Shown piece by piece: positions 17,870-26,910 of a stretch of DNA of 64,000 nucleotides. Position 1 is the first letter of the stretch. Each line of letters begins with the position of its first letter. The stretch covers positions 1,302,001 through 1,366,000 of the forward strand of contig OY781043.1 of NCBI GenBank assembly GCA_963676165.1. Direction: 5' to 3'. The notes beneath the pieces were generated by a model. That model was not told the origin of the DNA. It saw nothing but the letters and a program-made list of their open reading frames with translations, and searched no databases. Origin of the DNA: JAQIBY01 sp963676165. Its GTDB lineage: Bacteria > Bacteroidota > Bacteroidia > Bacteroidales > ML635J-15. Both the position numbers and the translations under genes were made by a program.

Positions 17870-18778
17870 TTAAACTTCCGGTTCGCTGTCAACAAGTTTT
17901 GAAGGTTTGACAAATTTTCGAACAATAAGTCCAAAAACAACAGCAGAAAAGAAGGTGAACATACCATAAACGACTGCAGGTATAGCCATCTCGTGATTGC
18001 CAAGGAATGCTGCACTGCTTGCAATGGTAATGGCAAGTGCTGAGTTTTGAATTCCAACTTCTACCGATAATGTGATTTGTTTTGAGATATTTAGTCCGTT
18101 GAAACGTGCCATCCAAAAACCAGTAAGCATGCCTAGAATATTAAGTGAAAAGACCCAAGGTGCAATGTTAAGATATTCACTGACAGGAGTTCTTGATCCT
18201 CCATTTTTTTCAAATATGACAATGCTATATACCACAGCCAGCAACACTACAGATAGATATTTCATGATTTGCTCAATTTTGTATGCTGTTAGTCGTTGTT
18301 TGTGCCTTAAAAACATTCCCAAGCCTGTGGGAATAAGTATCATGACAAATATCTTTATAATTGTTTCATTTACCGACATGCTGATAATCTCAGTTTCATC
18401 CATAAAGTGAGATAAAGAAAACCAGACAATGGCAGGTAAACTAAATAGAATGATAACAGAATTAACTGTTGTCAATGAAACCGATAAAGAAACACTGCCT
18501 TTCAGGTAATAGGTGATAAGATTGGAAACGGCACCTCCCGGACAAGCAGCAATCAGCATGATTCCGATTTTAAGTTCGTTACTTAAGCCGGAAATGCTTG
18601 CAATGCCAAAGGCTATCAGGGGTAAAATGATGATTTGTGAGATGAGTCCTATGAATAATTGCTTAGGCTCTTTAAGTATGCGTTTAAAATCAGAAACCCT
18701 GAGACTAAGTCCCAGGTTGAACATGATCAAAGCCAAGACTGTAGGTAAAATATAGGTTGATACAATATTCGTCTCCAT
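17870..18778 (-). CDS. BASS (bile acid:sodium symporter) family transporter
   Basis: A 302-residue membrane protein with nine to ten hydrophobic segments. Family signatures include LGLSLRVSDFKRIL near the N-terminus, the AACPGGAVSNLITYYLKG crossing motif and VEVGIQNSALAITIA, which in the family line the sodium and substrate site. Members import organic anions with sodium. I chose the ATG at 18778 because residues before it (frame open to 18829) are charged and unlike the family. The substrate is unknown; the neighbouring genes give no clue. Confidence 0.88.
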   Translation of the reverse strand: METNIVSTYILPTVLALIMFNLGLSLRVSDFKRILKEPKQLFIGLISQIIILPLIAFGIASISGLSNELKIGIMLIAACPGGAVSNLITYYLKGSVSLSVSLTTVNSVIILFSLPAIVWFSLSHFMDETEIISMSVNETIIKIFVMILIPTGLGMFLRHKQRLTAYKIEQIMKYLSVVLLAVVYSIVIFEKNGGSRTPVSEYLNIAPWVFSLNILGMLTGFWMARFNGLNISKQITLSVEVGIQNSALAITIASSAAFLGNHEMAIPAVVYGMFTFFSAVVFGLIVRKFVKPSKLVDSEPEV

Positions 18779-18955
18779 GCATTTTAGTTTCTGACAGTCA
18801 AAAGTAAAGCTTTTTAAGGCTTTTCCCATAAAAAATGTAATTTTCTTTGATTTTTTCTTCTCCGTGTTAAAACGAAAGAAAAGAAAAAATCGTCACTGAG
18901 ATATTCTATTTTAAAACAACTTGAGTTTATTTTTCAAAATTACCTACGGCAGAAT

Positions 18956-19777
18956 TTATGTGCAAGGAATGAATAAATCCTTTTGAGGATTAATGCAAAA
19001 AACAGCCTGTCCACATGGGTTGTCCATTAACTTCCCATCACTGTCCGAAAAGACTTTTGCCATAAACCCCGCAGTCTCTTTTAAATACAAACAATGTATG
19101 AGTTTTCTCGATTCATTTTTCAAACAAAGCTTGTCAATATTTCCTGTTTTTGTTTTGATTTCTATGTTCTCTGCAGTGACATCATGATTCTTTAAAAATT
19201 TCGCAATGAAATTTACATTATTCATGATGGATTGGTCTTTGGAATTGTAAGTAATTTCAACAGGTAATGTCAAATGCTTTCCTAGAAAAGTAATCCATGG
19301 GGCAACCGACTTCTGATCTCTTTTCATGTTTGTGCCCAAACTTACAAGTTCTGGTTCTGAAAATTGATTTCTGCGAGGAATTACAAGGCATGGTATGCGT
19401 GATTTTCTGAGCATTTTTGCCATGGTTGAGCTGCTCAAAAACTGAACATCATTATGTGCATGTACGGTGCTCATGCAAAACAATGCGTCGGTTTCTTCGG
19501 CTAGCTGGCTTAAAAGAGAGCAATTACAACCTTCGCGTATATAATCCTTCCCATTTGGCTTTCCACATGCTTTACGGAATGTTGTCATACGTTTTTCAAT
19601 ATCACTGCGTGTGAAGTTTTTTCCGAAAATCACATCCGTATTATGATCAATAACAAAAAGAAAATCCATGGGGGCCTCAAATTTGTTATGGATGTATTGT
19701 ACCCAAGATGTCAGGTTATCACTTAATTGTGAAAAATCAATGTATGTAAGAATATGTTGCTTCTTTTGTTTGTCCAT
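18956..19777 (-). CDS. UspA-like universal stress protein
   Basis: A 273-residue cytoplasmic protein. The N-terminal half fits the universal stress protein fold: HILTYIDFSQLSDNL at the start, and a late helix-strand unit STMAKMLRKSRIPCLVIPR, typical of the end of a Usp domain. The usual ATP-binding G-x-x-G-x-x-x-x-x-x-x-x-x-G-S/T-S pattern is replaced by HAHNDVQFLSSST, so nucleotide binding is doubtful. The second half (about 150-273) looks like a degenerate second Usp module. Length suits a tandem Usp. Single gene between fabI and the BASS transporter; function inferred from fold only. Confidence 0.7.
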   Translation of the reverse strand: MDKQKKQHILTYIDFSQLSDNLTSWVQYIHNKFEAPMDFLFVIDHNTDVIFGKNFTRSDIEKRMTTFRKACGKPNGKDYIREGCNCSLLSQLAEETDALFCMSTVHAHNDVQFLSSSTMAKMLRKSRIPCLVIPRRNQFSEPELVSLGTNMKRDQKSVAPWITFLGKHLTLPVEITYNSKDQSIMNNVNFIAKFLKNHDVTAENIEIKTKTGNIDKLCLKNESRKLIHCLYLKETAGFMAKVFSDSDGKLMDNPCGQAVFCINPQKDLFIPCT

Positions 19778-19889
19778 ACGAAAAGCTTTTCACAAAGATA
19801 ATTATTTTGCTGCCTTTTCGATGGGATTGCTTTAATTCAAGCAAGATGCTAAATTGTAATTCGACAAATTTTATGATGCTCAGTTCAAT

Positions 19890-20726
19890 TTATTTGTCCT
19901 GGCAATCTTCAAAACTCTTATTGTATTGTTGAATTGCTCTCAAACTCATACCCATGCTGCTAAAACCACCATCATGCATCAGGTTTTGCATAGTTACCTT
20001 TTTTGTTAAATCTGAGAACATTACAATGCAATAATTTGCACATTCATCTGCCGTTGCATTTCCTAGAGGTGACATGCGTTCCGAGAAATCGAGCAAAGAG
20101 TTTATCCCTTTAACACCGGAACCCGCAGTGGTCATGGTTGGAGATTGAGAAATTGTATTTACACGAATTTTCTTATCTCTGCCATACATGTACCCAAAAC
20201 TACGTGCTATGCTTTCGAGTAAAGATTTTGCATCAGCCATATCGTTGTACTCATACATTGTTCGCTGTGCTGCAACATAAGTTAATGCGAGAACAGATCC
20301 CCAGTCGTTAATGGCGTCTTTCTGACGGCAAATTTGCAAGACTTTATGAAATGAAACTGCTGAAATGTCTAGTGTTTTGTCAAGAAAATTATAATTTAGC
20401 TTATCGTAAGGGATGCCTTTACGCACGTTTGGAGACATGCCAATGGAGTGCAAGACAAAATCGATTTTACCTCCTAAAATCTCCATTGTCGAGTCAATGA
20501 GTTTTTCCAGCTCTTCAACATTGGTAGCGTCAGCAACAATCACTTGCGCTCCCGTCTTTTCTGCTAATTGATCAATTGAGCCCATGCGGATTGCGACTGC
20601 AGTATTACTTAAAACAAACTCAGCACCTTCTTCATATGCTTTTTCTGCAACTTTCCAAGCAATTGATTTTTCATCCAATGCTCCGAAAATTAGTCCTTTT
20701 TTTCCTTTGAGTAAATTGTACGCCAT
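19890..20726 (-). CDS. fabI: Enoyl-[acyl-carrier-protein] reductase (NADH)
   Basis: A 278-residue SDR-type reductase that carries out the last step of each fatty-acid elongation cycle. The N-terminal nucleotide motif GALDEKSIAW, the LHSIGMSP segment, and the catalytic Tyr-x6-Lys (YNDMADAK near residue 165) are present, followed by the RVNTISQSPTMT stretch. It is this enzyme that triclosan-type inhibitors target in other bacteria. It is a single gene with its own promoter (20775-20782), divergent from a lipoprotein pair. Confidence 0.93.
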   Translation of the reverse strand: MAYNLLKGKKGLIFGALDEKSIAWKVAEKAYEEGAEFVLSNTAVAIRMGSIDQLAEKTGAQVIVADATNVEELEKLIDSTMEILGGKIDFVLHSIGMSPNVRKGIPYDKLNYNFLDKTLDISAVSFHKVLQICRQKDAINDWGSVLALTYVAAQRTMYEYNDMADAKSLLESIARSFGYMYGRDKKIRVNTISQSPTMTTAGSGVKGINSLLDFSERMSPLGNATADECANYCIVMFSDLTKKVTMQNLMHDGGFSSMGMSLRAIQQYNKSFEDCQDK

Positions 20727-20774
20727 AGTTTCTTTTGTTTCAATTTATAACCATTCAACTGCTTGAATGTTTGG

Positions 20775-20782
20775 CAAAGGTA
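20775..20782 (-). promoter_or_regulatory. Promoter -7 box of fabI
   Basis: TACCTTTG on the minus strand, an exact TAnnTTTG match, about 48 nt before the fabI ATG. A TTG lies 17 nt further upstream as a possible -33 element. Confidence 0.6.
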
Positions 20783-20914
20783 CAAATGTTTCGGTAATTC
20801 AATGCGGAAATAGATGCTATTGCCGGAAAAGTAAGGAAAATTTTAATGTGAATTATGCTGGAATTTATTTTGATTTGTCTATATTTAAGGAGGATAAATC
20901 ATGACATTGAACAT

Positions 20915-21748
20915 ATGAAAAAGGCAAGTATTTGTATTGGGCTATGTGTTTGTTTGTTGGTCTGTATATCATGTGGAAGTCAGGATGGTAAGCAGACAGA
21001 AAATACAAGTGAAAAGAAAGAAAATGTATCTGTAAAGGAATCAGCTGAGTTAGAAACAACAGAATTTATCTCTGTAGAAAAAGAGATTGTTGGGCGATTC
21101 ATGATGGTGAATTTGTCAACAGGTGGTGCATATATCAGTGTTGAAGACAAGGAGGGCAATGATTATGTTTTTCTTGAAAATACTGATTGCACAGGGTATA
21201 AGTTTCTTCAGGATTACCCCATCAATGAACCATTGGAGGAGCTAGAAAATTCTTGGTACAATATCCGTTATGAAAATCGTATGATTGAATATGTTAGTGG
21301 TGCTACTGGGGAGCTTGAGACCTGCGAAGAGCTTGTTATGTTGGAGGTTGTGCCGCTTGATAATATGAAAAAGTCAGGTGTTGAAGGGACTATGAAAACA
21401 ACAGATTTTGAGCATCTTGATTTGTCGGGGACAGAACCTTTCTGGACAATAGAATTGCATAAAGCTTATGCATTTTATCAAGATCCTTCATTTCAAGACT
21501 TCCGTCTGAATTATCTTTATCCTCACGATGATGCTCCATGTAGCCTGTTTGAGGCATTGGAAGAGCATAAGGATGGAAGTGTGATTTTGAGAATTCAGCA
21601 TGAGGAGTCAGAAGCCATAGAAAACTTGCAAATCATTAACAATTCTTGTAATGATGGGATGTCAGATGAGGAGTATCCATATAGTGTTATTTATACTACT
21701 GCTGCTGCTGGAAATTCCTTGCAGGGATGTGGTAAAACAAGAAATTAA
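20915..21748 (+). CDS. Lipoprotein with a GTEPFW motif domain
   Basis: A 277-residue predicted lipoprotein. The start at 20915 gives a clean signal peptide (MKKASICIGLCVCLLVCISC) with the lipobox cysteine near residue 20; a frame open from 20855 adds an unlikely extension. A Ser/Glu/Lys-rich linker (about 21-50) is followed by a beta-rich region. From about residue 163, LSGTEPFWTIELHKAYAFY matches the signature of a family of small secreted or lipoprotein domains (COG3650-like) of unknown function. It is the first gene of a pair with the lipoprotein 12 nt downstream. Confidence 0.7.
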   Translation: MKKASICIGLCVCLLVCISCGSQDGKQTENTSEKKENVSVKESAELETTEFISVEKEIVGRFMMVNLSTGGAYISVEDKEGNDYVFLENTDCTGYKFLQDYPINEPLEELENSWYNIRYENRMIEYVSGATGELETCEELVMLEVVPLDNMKKSGVEGTMKTTDFEHLDLSGTEPFWTIELHKAYAFYQDPSFQDFRLNYLYPHDDAPCSLFEALEEHKDGSVILRIQHEESEAIENLQIINNSCNDGMSDEEYPYSVIYTTAAAGNSLQGCGKTRN

Positions 21749-21760
21749 ATTGAGATAGAT

Positions 21761-22330
21761 ATGAAATGTAAACTTATTATTTTAGGAATTGGATTGGGCG
21801 CTTTTGTCGCGTGTCAAAATGCAGATCAAAAAGCCGATGAGGCTGAAACAACAACAGATCAGCAAGTGGAAAATCAAGAAGATGCTGATGTTCAAATCAC
21901 AGATCCAGAGCAAATTGAGTCGAAAGTAAAAGTGTTTCAAGCTTCTGATATTCAGGTGGGTGATGAGATTTGTAATATGGAGGTTTCCTCAGTGAACTAT
22001 CAGGAAAGTGAATTGTTTGAGATTGCTTTTGAAGGCGATGTCACTTTGCATGGTACAGTGTATGAAAACCCGATGGAATATGTGATGGAGTTTACCAATG
22101 AAGAGACAGTTGCACAAATTGCAATTGATGGTGAAAACTATTCACTTTTCAAATACCTTGTTTTGTCCAATGAGCATTTAATTAAGGACTCATTTTCTGA
22201 GGATGAAAACACAATTTATGCTTCAGGTTCGCCAGTAGAGCGTCATATTACAGTAAAAAATCCAACTTATACAATTAGTTTCGCAGAAAAAGGTCGTCAG
22301 CGCTTTGGTAATGCTGAAGTTGTTGAGTAA
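21761..22330 (+). CDS. Small lipoprotein, unknown function
   Basis: A 189-residue lipoprotein with a signal peptide ending GAFVAC (lipobox cysteine about residue 18), then an acidic linker rich in Glu, Asp, Gln and Thr, then a compact beta-rich domain (about 55-189). The family is not recognised. It starts 12 nt after the preceding lipoprotein gene and is likely translated from the same message, so the two may work together at the envelope. The IS630 element begins 133 nt downstream. Confidence 0.7.
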   Translation: MKCKLIILGIGLGAFVACQNADQKADEAETTTDQQVENQEDADVQITDPEQIESKVKVFQASDIQVGDEICNMEVSSVNYQESELFEIAFEGDVTLHGTVYENPMEYVMEFTNEETVAQIAIDGENYSLFKYLVLSNEHLIKDSFSEDENTIYASGSPVERHITVKNPTYTISFAEKGRQRFGNAEVVE

Positions 22331-22467
22331 AGTGATTTGAATTTCCTCTCTTGATTCAAAGACTAAGTCAATAAAATTTGTCTATTTATTATATGTGCTC
22401 ACTTTATAGTTTTGTGGGTGCTTCTTTTGTTTGTTCATTATAGATATGCCTTGTCTGTTATACCAAT

Positions 22468-23079
22468 TTAACCCAATAATGCCTCATTGAAACTAGTTAA
22501 ATATTTTTCATTGTGGGTTATTGACATTATTTGTTTTTCTGTCATTTGGTTTACACTTGTTGCCAACCAATCTTTTACATTTTTCATCGTTTCAAAAGTG
22601 TGATTTTTGAACCTTGATTTGATGTGTTGCCATATTTTTTCACAAGGATTCAGTTCGGGACAATAAGGGGGAATATTGAGCAATAAGATATTGTCCGGGA
22701 CACTTATGTTCCTAGTTGAATGAAACCCTGCATTGTCAATAACTACAATTTTATATTCTGTCTCACGATGTTTGGAAAAAGCCTGTAGGTAAGCCTCAAA
22801 TATTTTGGTGTCTGTACCATTGATTTCCCATACAAACGAATCTCCATTTACCGGAGAGTAACTGCCGTACAAATAAGTGTTTTTAAAAGCATGTTGATAT
22901 TTGACTATCGGCTTAATCCCTTTGGCGGTAAGATATTTGCCTATATGGGTCATTAATCCGAAACGGCTTTCATCCTGGAAGTACAGGTTTATTCCTGAAT
23001 ATTTATCATTATCCAGACTAATTCTAAGGTCGTTGAATGTCTCTGGCAGTTTTAAAAAAGGATTCGATAGCCTGTTCAT
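22468..23079 (-). CDS. IS630-family transposase, C-terminal part (orfB)
   Basis: A 203-residue frame with the DDE_3 catalytic domain. The three acidic residues are seen in YFQDESRFGL (first D), VVIDNAGFH (second D) and PPYCPELNPCEKIWQHIKSR (final E). It overlaps the N-terminal frame by 56 nt. Family alignment reads through smoothly if the N-terminal frame is left after ESFFK and this frame is entered at LPETF, at the run TTTTTTAAAA near 23057-23066. That needs a +1 shift, or loss of one base in the run, to give a full protein. Confidence 0.9.
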   Translation of the reverse strand: MNRLSNPFLKLPETFNDLRISLDNDKYSGINLYFQDESRFGLMTHIGKYLTAKGIKPIVKYQHAFKNTYLYGSYSPVNGDSFVWEINGTDTKIFEAYLQAFSKHRETEYKIVVIDNAGFHSTRNISVPDNILLLNIPPYCPELNPCEKIWQHIKSRFKNHTFETMKNVKDWLATSVNQMTEKQIMSITHNEKYLTSFNEALLG

Positions 23080-23551
23080 CTTTTTTGTAATGGGATTTCC
23101 TGGGGCTTTTCAGCTTCGTTTTAAAATGGGTAATTAAGTATTTTCTTAACCAATGGTATTTTATTGAAACATTGAATTTTTCTTCAACCCATTGTTGCGC
23201 TTCCCAATAGCCTAAAAACGGGGAGTCTGGGCTATTGAGCTTAGCTTCCAGCGCGTCATGGATCTCGGGGGTGATGATTTTTGACGCTCTGATTTGCGGT
23301 TCGTTTGATATTAATGATATGATCCCTTCTGTCCTGTATTGTGCTAACCAACGTTCTTGGGTGCGGATGTGGACTCCTAGGTGGTTGGCCAGATCTTGTC
23401 GGGTTTTAAACTTAGATGTTTTTAAGTGGATTAAGCAATCCACTCGTTTTTGTTTTGACAAAGTAGGCTGTTTTAACCTTAATTTTTTTAGTTCCGGAAG
23501 GCTTTCTTTTATATCAAATTGTACTGATTTTTTCATGCCTAAATATACCAA
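23024..23551 (-). CDS. IS630-family transposase, N-terminal part (orfA)
   Basis: A 175-residue frame with two helix-turn-helix units, one around KTRQDLANHLGVHIRTQERW and one in PFLGYWEAQQWVEEKFNVS, as expected for IS630 DNA-binding domains. It has no catalytic residues and ends in frame a few codons after the shift site, so by itself it could act only as a DNA-binding inhibitor. It starts near the right end of the element; the ATG at 23551 lies 31 nt from that end. Confidence 0.88.
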   Translation of the reverse strand: MVYLGMKKSVQFDIKESLPELKKLRLKQPTLSKQKRVDCLIHLKTSKFKTRQDLANHLGVHIRTQERWLAQYRTEGIISLISNEPQIRASKIITPEIHDALEAKLNSPDSPFLGYWEAQQWVEEKFNVSIKYHWLRKYLITHFKTKLKSPRKSHYKKDEQAIESFFKTARDIQRP

Positions 23552-23583
23552 TTATCTGCGGCATATCAAAGTTAAATTGGTAT

Positions 23584-23948
23584 TATATGGCTTTCTGATT
23601 TATGTGATGATTAAATGTTAGATTTTGGTTAATAAGTGCTTGTTAACTTCTAAAACAGAGGATGGTTAATAATAAACAAATAGTTGTGTTTATTATATCT
23701 GTATTGTGGATTTTATGTTATTCCGTGGCTTGTTATGTGTATTTGTGAGTTTTTGGCTTTAGTATACTAAATCTAAGATTAAAGTAATTAGGTGAAAACT
23801 CATATTTCCTATTTGTTTCGTTGTTTATCTGCGTGAAATCATTCTGCTATTAATCTTGATTAGTATAAATTAATATGAAATAAAATTATAATAAGGTTGT
23901 GTAAATTAATTTTAACAGATAATGTTAATCTAATAAATAAATACGACT
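23584..23948. other. Spacer between IS630 element and surface-protein genes
   Basis: About 365 nt of very AT-rich DNA. No gene, RNA or repeat is recognised. Its right half should hold the promoter for the gene at 23949, but no clear TAnnTTTG box is visible. Confidence 0.5.
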
Positions 23949-24950
23949 ATGAAAAAAAGAGAAATTGTAATTTTTGTTATTTTGTTTTTAAATGTGTTTG
24001 TGTTAAAAGCACAGCAATTGTATACTCCAGGCGGAACAGTTGGTAATAATAGTTCTGACCCAATAAACGTTGGTGTAGGTGTTTCAACTCCAAATTATCA
24101 ATTCGAAGTGTTTGGCAATTCAAGTACTAATACTCCAGATTTAGCTTTAGTACATAGATACTTTTCATCAAAAACTGGACATGTAGAGTATGATTGGCAG
24201 TTTGAGAATTCTAATGGATATTTGAAACTGAATTATGGGAGTTCGAGTCTAGGATACCCTTCATCATTAACGACAAAGTATCAATTTAGTCCGAGCTCTT
24301 TAATTTTGGATGCAAATACATTTCTAAGCATAAATAGATCTTCTGGTACTATATTGAGATTGTATGACATTTTGGTGTCACAAGAGACATATGGATTGAA
24401 GTGGAATATGAACGAGAAGATGTTTGATATTTATAATGGGGGTTTAAAATTATCAGGGAGAGCTACTTTTTCAATTGACGGGTCATTATTACCAGATAAT
24501 TCATATGCAATATATGTGGCTAATGCAGACCCCACAGTTAAAGTTTTTGCTTCTGTAATTGATGGTGTTGAGAAATTTGTTGTTGGCGCTGGTGGAGGAG
24601 TCAATGCAACAGGATTAAATGTTGTTGGTGATGCAGGGCTTCCAAATTTTACAGTTCATAGTGATGGTCGTGTATTTGCAAGACAGATTGAAGTTACACT
24701 TGCAAATTTAAGCTGGGCGGATTATGTTTTTGCGGATGATTATGAGCTGATGTCGATTACGGAATTGGAGAAATTTGTGAAAGAGAACAGTCATCTTCCC
24801 GGTGTTCCTTCTGCAGAAGAGGTTGCTGAAAATGGTATTGATCTCGGTGAAATGGATAAAATTTTACTCGAAAAAATTGAGGAGCTTTCTTTATATATTA
24901 TTGAGCAGCAGAAAGAGATACATGAATTGAGACGGTTGTTGACAGAATAA
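23949..24950 (+). CDS. Secreted protein with tail-fibre-like C-terminus
   Basis: A 333-residue protein. A signal peptide (about 1-22) ends KAQ. The middle is beta-rich with short glycine-containing repeats. The C-terminus (about 235-333) has the pattern FTVHSDGRVFARQIEV, then YVFADDYELMSITELEKFVKE, NSHLPGVPSAEEV and a final coiled coil LLEKIEELSLYIIEQQKEI. This arrangement is common in Bacteroidota surface proteins and resembles phage tail-fibre chaperone-type ends. No T9SS tail. It lies 10 nt before the GH5-like gene, so the two are probably co-transcribed. Confidence 0.7.
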   Translation: MKKREIVIFVILFLNVFVLKAQQLYTPGGTVGNNSSDPINVGVGVSTPNYQFEVFGNSSTNTPDLALVHRYFSSKTGHVEYDWQFENSNGYLKLNYGSSSLGYPSSLTTKYQFSPSSLILDANTFLSINRSSGTILRLYDILVSQETYGLKWNMNEKMFDIYNGGLKLSGRATFSIDGSLLPDNSYAIYVANADPTVKVFASVIDGVEKFVVGAGGGVNATGLNVVGDAGLPNFTVHSDGRVFARQIEVTLANLSWADYVFADDYELMSITELEKFVKENSHLPGVPSAEEVAENGIDLGEMDKILLEKIEELSLYIIEQQKEIHELRRLLTE

Positions 24951-24960
24951 GATATTAATT

Positions 24961-26847
24961 ATGAAAAAAATGAAATATAGGTTGATGTTATTTTTATTGA
25001 TATATACTGGAAGTTTGTTTTCGCAAAATTTTGTTAGTATATCAAATAATGATTTTGTATTAGAAGGTGATAGCTTTTATCCTGTTGTTATGAATTATGG
25101 AGTGTGTTTTAGGACAGATAATGTGACCTCATGGATTGTGCCATATTATGATTATGGTAATACGATTGATATAGAGTGTAATAATGAGTTGGACTGTTTA
25201 TGTACGATTAAGGCTGATTTTCAATTGTTAAAAGATCTCGGATTTAATACGGTTAGACTCTTTGGTATTAGTCCTTTTCAAATGGAAAATGGTCAGTTAG
25301 CTTATTATGCTTTTACATCAAATGTTGCTTGGAATCCAAATAATAAAATAAGTGTGCCACTACAATCAAATTACATAACCCATTTTAATATGATCTCTGA
25401 CATTCTAAATGTTGCAAATGAGGTTGGTTTAAAGGTGATTATGCTGACTCGTGGTCCAATTAATGAGCCCGCTAGTGAGCCTGTTTATGAAAACTATATA
25501 AGTGCTCTTTTGACTGAATTTTCTGATAGAGAGACTATTTTTGCATATGATTTTTTTAATGAACCTATTTTTCACGATACCGCAAAATTGGCGAAAAGTG
25601 AAGCGTGTCAAGTTGTATCCTTATGGAGAAGTTTAATGGATCAGTATGCTCCAAATCATTTGCTAACGATTGGTTTTGGATACAGTGATGAAATTTTCAG
25701 ATGGGATCCAACTATATTACCAATTGATTTTGTATCATTTCATCCTTATGGAACAGTTGAGGAGGTTGGTAATGAATTGTATTATTATAGTAATTATATT
25801 GATAAACCATGGATAGTTGGAGAAACTGGAATTGCTGCAGATGATGTTCAAGTACCATATAGTGTTCAAAGTGATTTTGCTGAGTATACTTTAAAAAGAA
25901 CTATTAATTGTGGAGGAAAGGGTTATTCATGGTGGCAATACCAAGATGTTCGTTGGGGGGAAGTCAATTTTAAACATAATTATATTGGGCTTCTTAATCA
26001 TTTAGGGGAAACAATGACTTCAGTTTCGGGTTTAATTGTAAAAGGGAGTCCAAAGCCAGCAGCTCAAGAATTTCAAAACTTTGCAACATATTCTCCAGAT
26101 TTTCAATGTGATTGTTTGTCAAGTTTTTATAATTATAAAGGTCATTCAAACTTTGTTATTTCTGGAAGGTTACTAAATGCTGCCACCAATGAACCCATAG
26201 CAGGAGGTATTATTCAAGGATGGGATATAGATTGGGAAAATCTTACAAGAACATTTTCAACAGCTGATGGTAGTTTTTTGTTGTATTCTGATGTGCCAAT
26301 GAAATTTTATGGTTTTACAGCTCCAGGGATGATTTCTGATGATGATATTATTAATTATAATGAACCATCCTTGATATTGCAAAATGATACGGTTCAAGCC
26401 GGAGACGAACTGTCTTTTGAGAGTAGGTGTATTGTGTTGAAACCTGGTTATAAAGTGGAGAATGGAGCTGAGTTTCTAGCTAGACCAATCTGTGACATTG
26501 GAAACATTTATCTTAATCAATTTGAGTGTAATACATTGAGGAAGAAAAGTCAGTCTGGAAGTGCTGATTTTGCATGTTCTGATTCTGAAATTGAAGAGAT
26601 TCTAAATATTTATCCAAACCCTACTAAGGATTTTATTATTATTGAATTAGAGAACTTGAATGCTGAGTCTATAGGTGAAGATGGAATGTTTATTGATGTT
26701 TACAATATGTCAGGACAGAATGTTTTACATGTCCAGACATTTGATTCTTCAATTAAATTGGATATGTCATCTTTTGATGCAGGCTTGTACTTTGTAAAGA
26801 TTCTATCTGATTCCTTCCAGTTTACAAAACAAATTATAAAAGAGTAA
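24961..26847 (+). CDS. GH5-like glycoside hydrolase with T9SS sorting domain
   Basis: A 628-residue secreted enzyme. Signal peptide about 1-22 (ending FSQ). Residues about 30-380 form a TIM barrel of the glycoside hydrolase family 5 / clan GH-A type: FNTVRLFG, acid/base Glu in YDFFNEP (about 200), SFHPYG, and nucleophile Glu in WIVGETGIA (about 280), then YSWWQYQD. A carboxypeptidase-like domain follows (about 395-460), then the motif VLKPGYKVENGAEFLA and a C-terminal T9SS type A sorting domain (about 545-628, NIYPNPTKDF). It should act on a beta-mannan or beta-glucan outside the cell; the substrate is not determined. Confidence 0.85.
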   Translation: MKKMKYRLMLFLLIYTGSLFSQNFVSISNNDFVLEGDSFYPVVMNYGVCFRTDNVTSWIVPYYDYGNTIDIECNNELDCLCTIKADFQLLKDLGFNTVRLFGISPFQMENGQLAYYAFTSNVAWNPNNKISVPLQSNYITHFNMISDILNVANEVGLKVIMLTRGPINEPASEPVYENYISALLTEFSDRETIFAYDFFNEPIFHDTAKLAKSEACQVVSLWRSLMDQYAPNHLLTIGFGYSDEIFRWDPTILPIDFVSFHPYGTVEEVGNELYYYSNYIDKPWIVGETGIAADDVQVPYSVQSDFAEYTLKRTINCGGKGYSWWQYQDVRWGEVNFKHNYIGLLNHLGETMTSVSGLIVKGSPKPAAQEFQNFATYSPDFQCDCLSSFYNYKGHSNFVISGRLLNAATNEPIAGGIIQGWDIDWENLTRTFSTADGSFLLYSDVPMKFYGFTAPGMISDDDIINYNEPSLILQNDTVQAGDELSFESRCIVLKPGYKVENGAEFLARPICDIGNIYLNQFECNTLRKKSQSGSADFACSDSEIEEILNIYPNPTKDFIIIELENLNAESIGEDGMFIDVYNMSGQNVLHVQTFDSSIKLDMSSFDAGLYFVKILSDSFQFTKQIIKE

Positions 26848-26865
26848 AACTGGCAAATTGACTAT

Positions 26866-26894
26866 AAAGGGCTGAATTTCCAGCCCTTTTTTTA
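26866..26894 (+). terminator. Terminator of the GH5-like gene
   Basis: AAAGGGCTG (26866-26874) and CAGCCCTTT (26881-26889) form a perfect 9-bp stem with a 6-nt loop followed by T residues. Confidence 0.9.
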
Positions 26895-26910
26895 TCTTTA
26901 CCTTTTGAGC

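Larger units (their letters stand above)
22463..23581 (-). mobile_element. IS630-family insertion sequence, 1119 bp
   Basis: Terminal inverted repeats CCAATTTAAC (22463-22472) and GTTAAATTGG (23572-23581) are perfect over 10 bp, and each is flanked by TA, the target duplicated by IS630/Tc1 elements. Inside are two minus-strand frames that together make one transposase. The element lies between a lipoprotein pair and surface-protein genes and does not appear to break a gene. Both ends are intact, so only the frame break in the transposase argues against present mobility. Confidence 0.9.
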
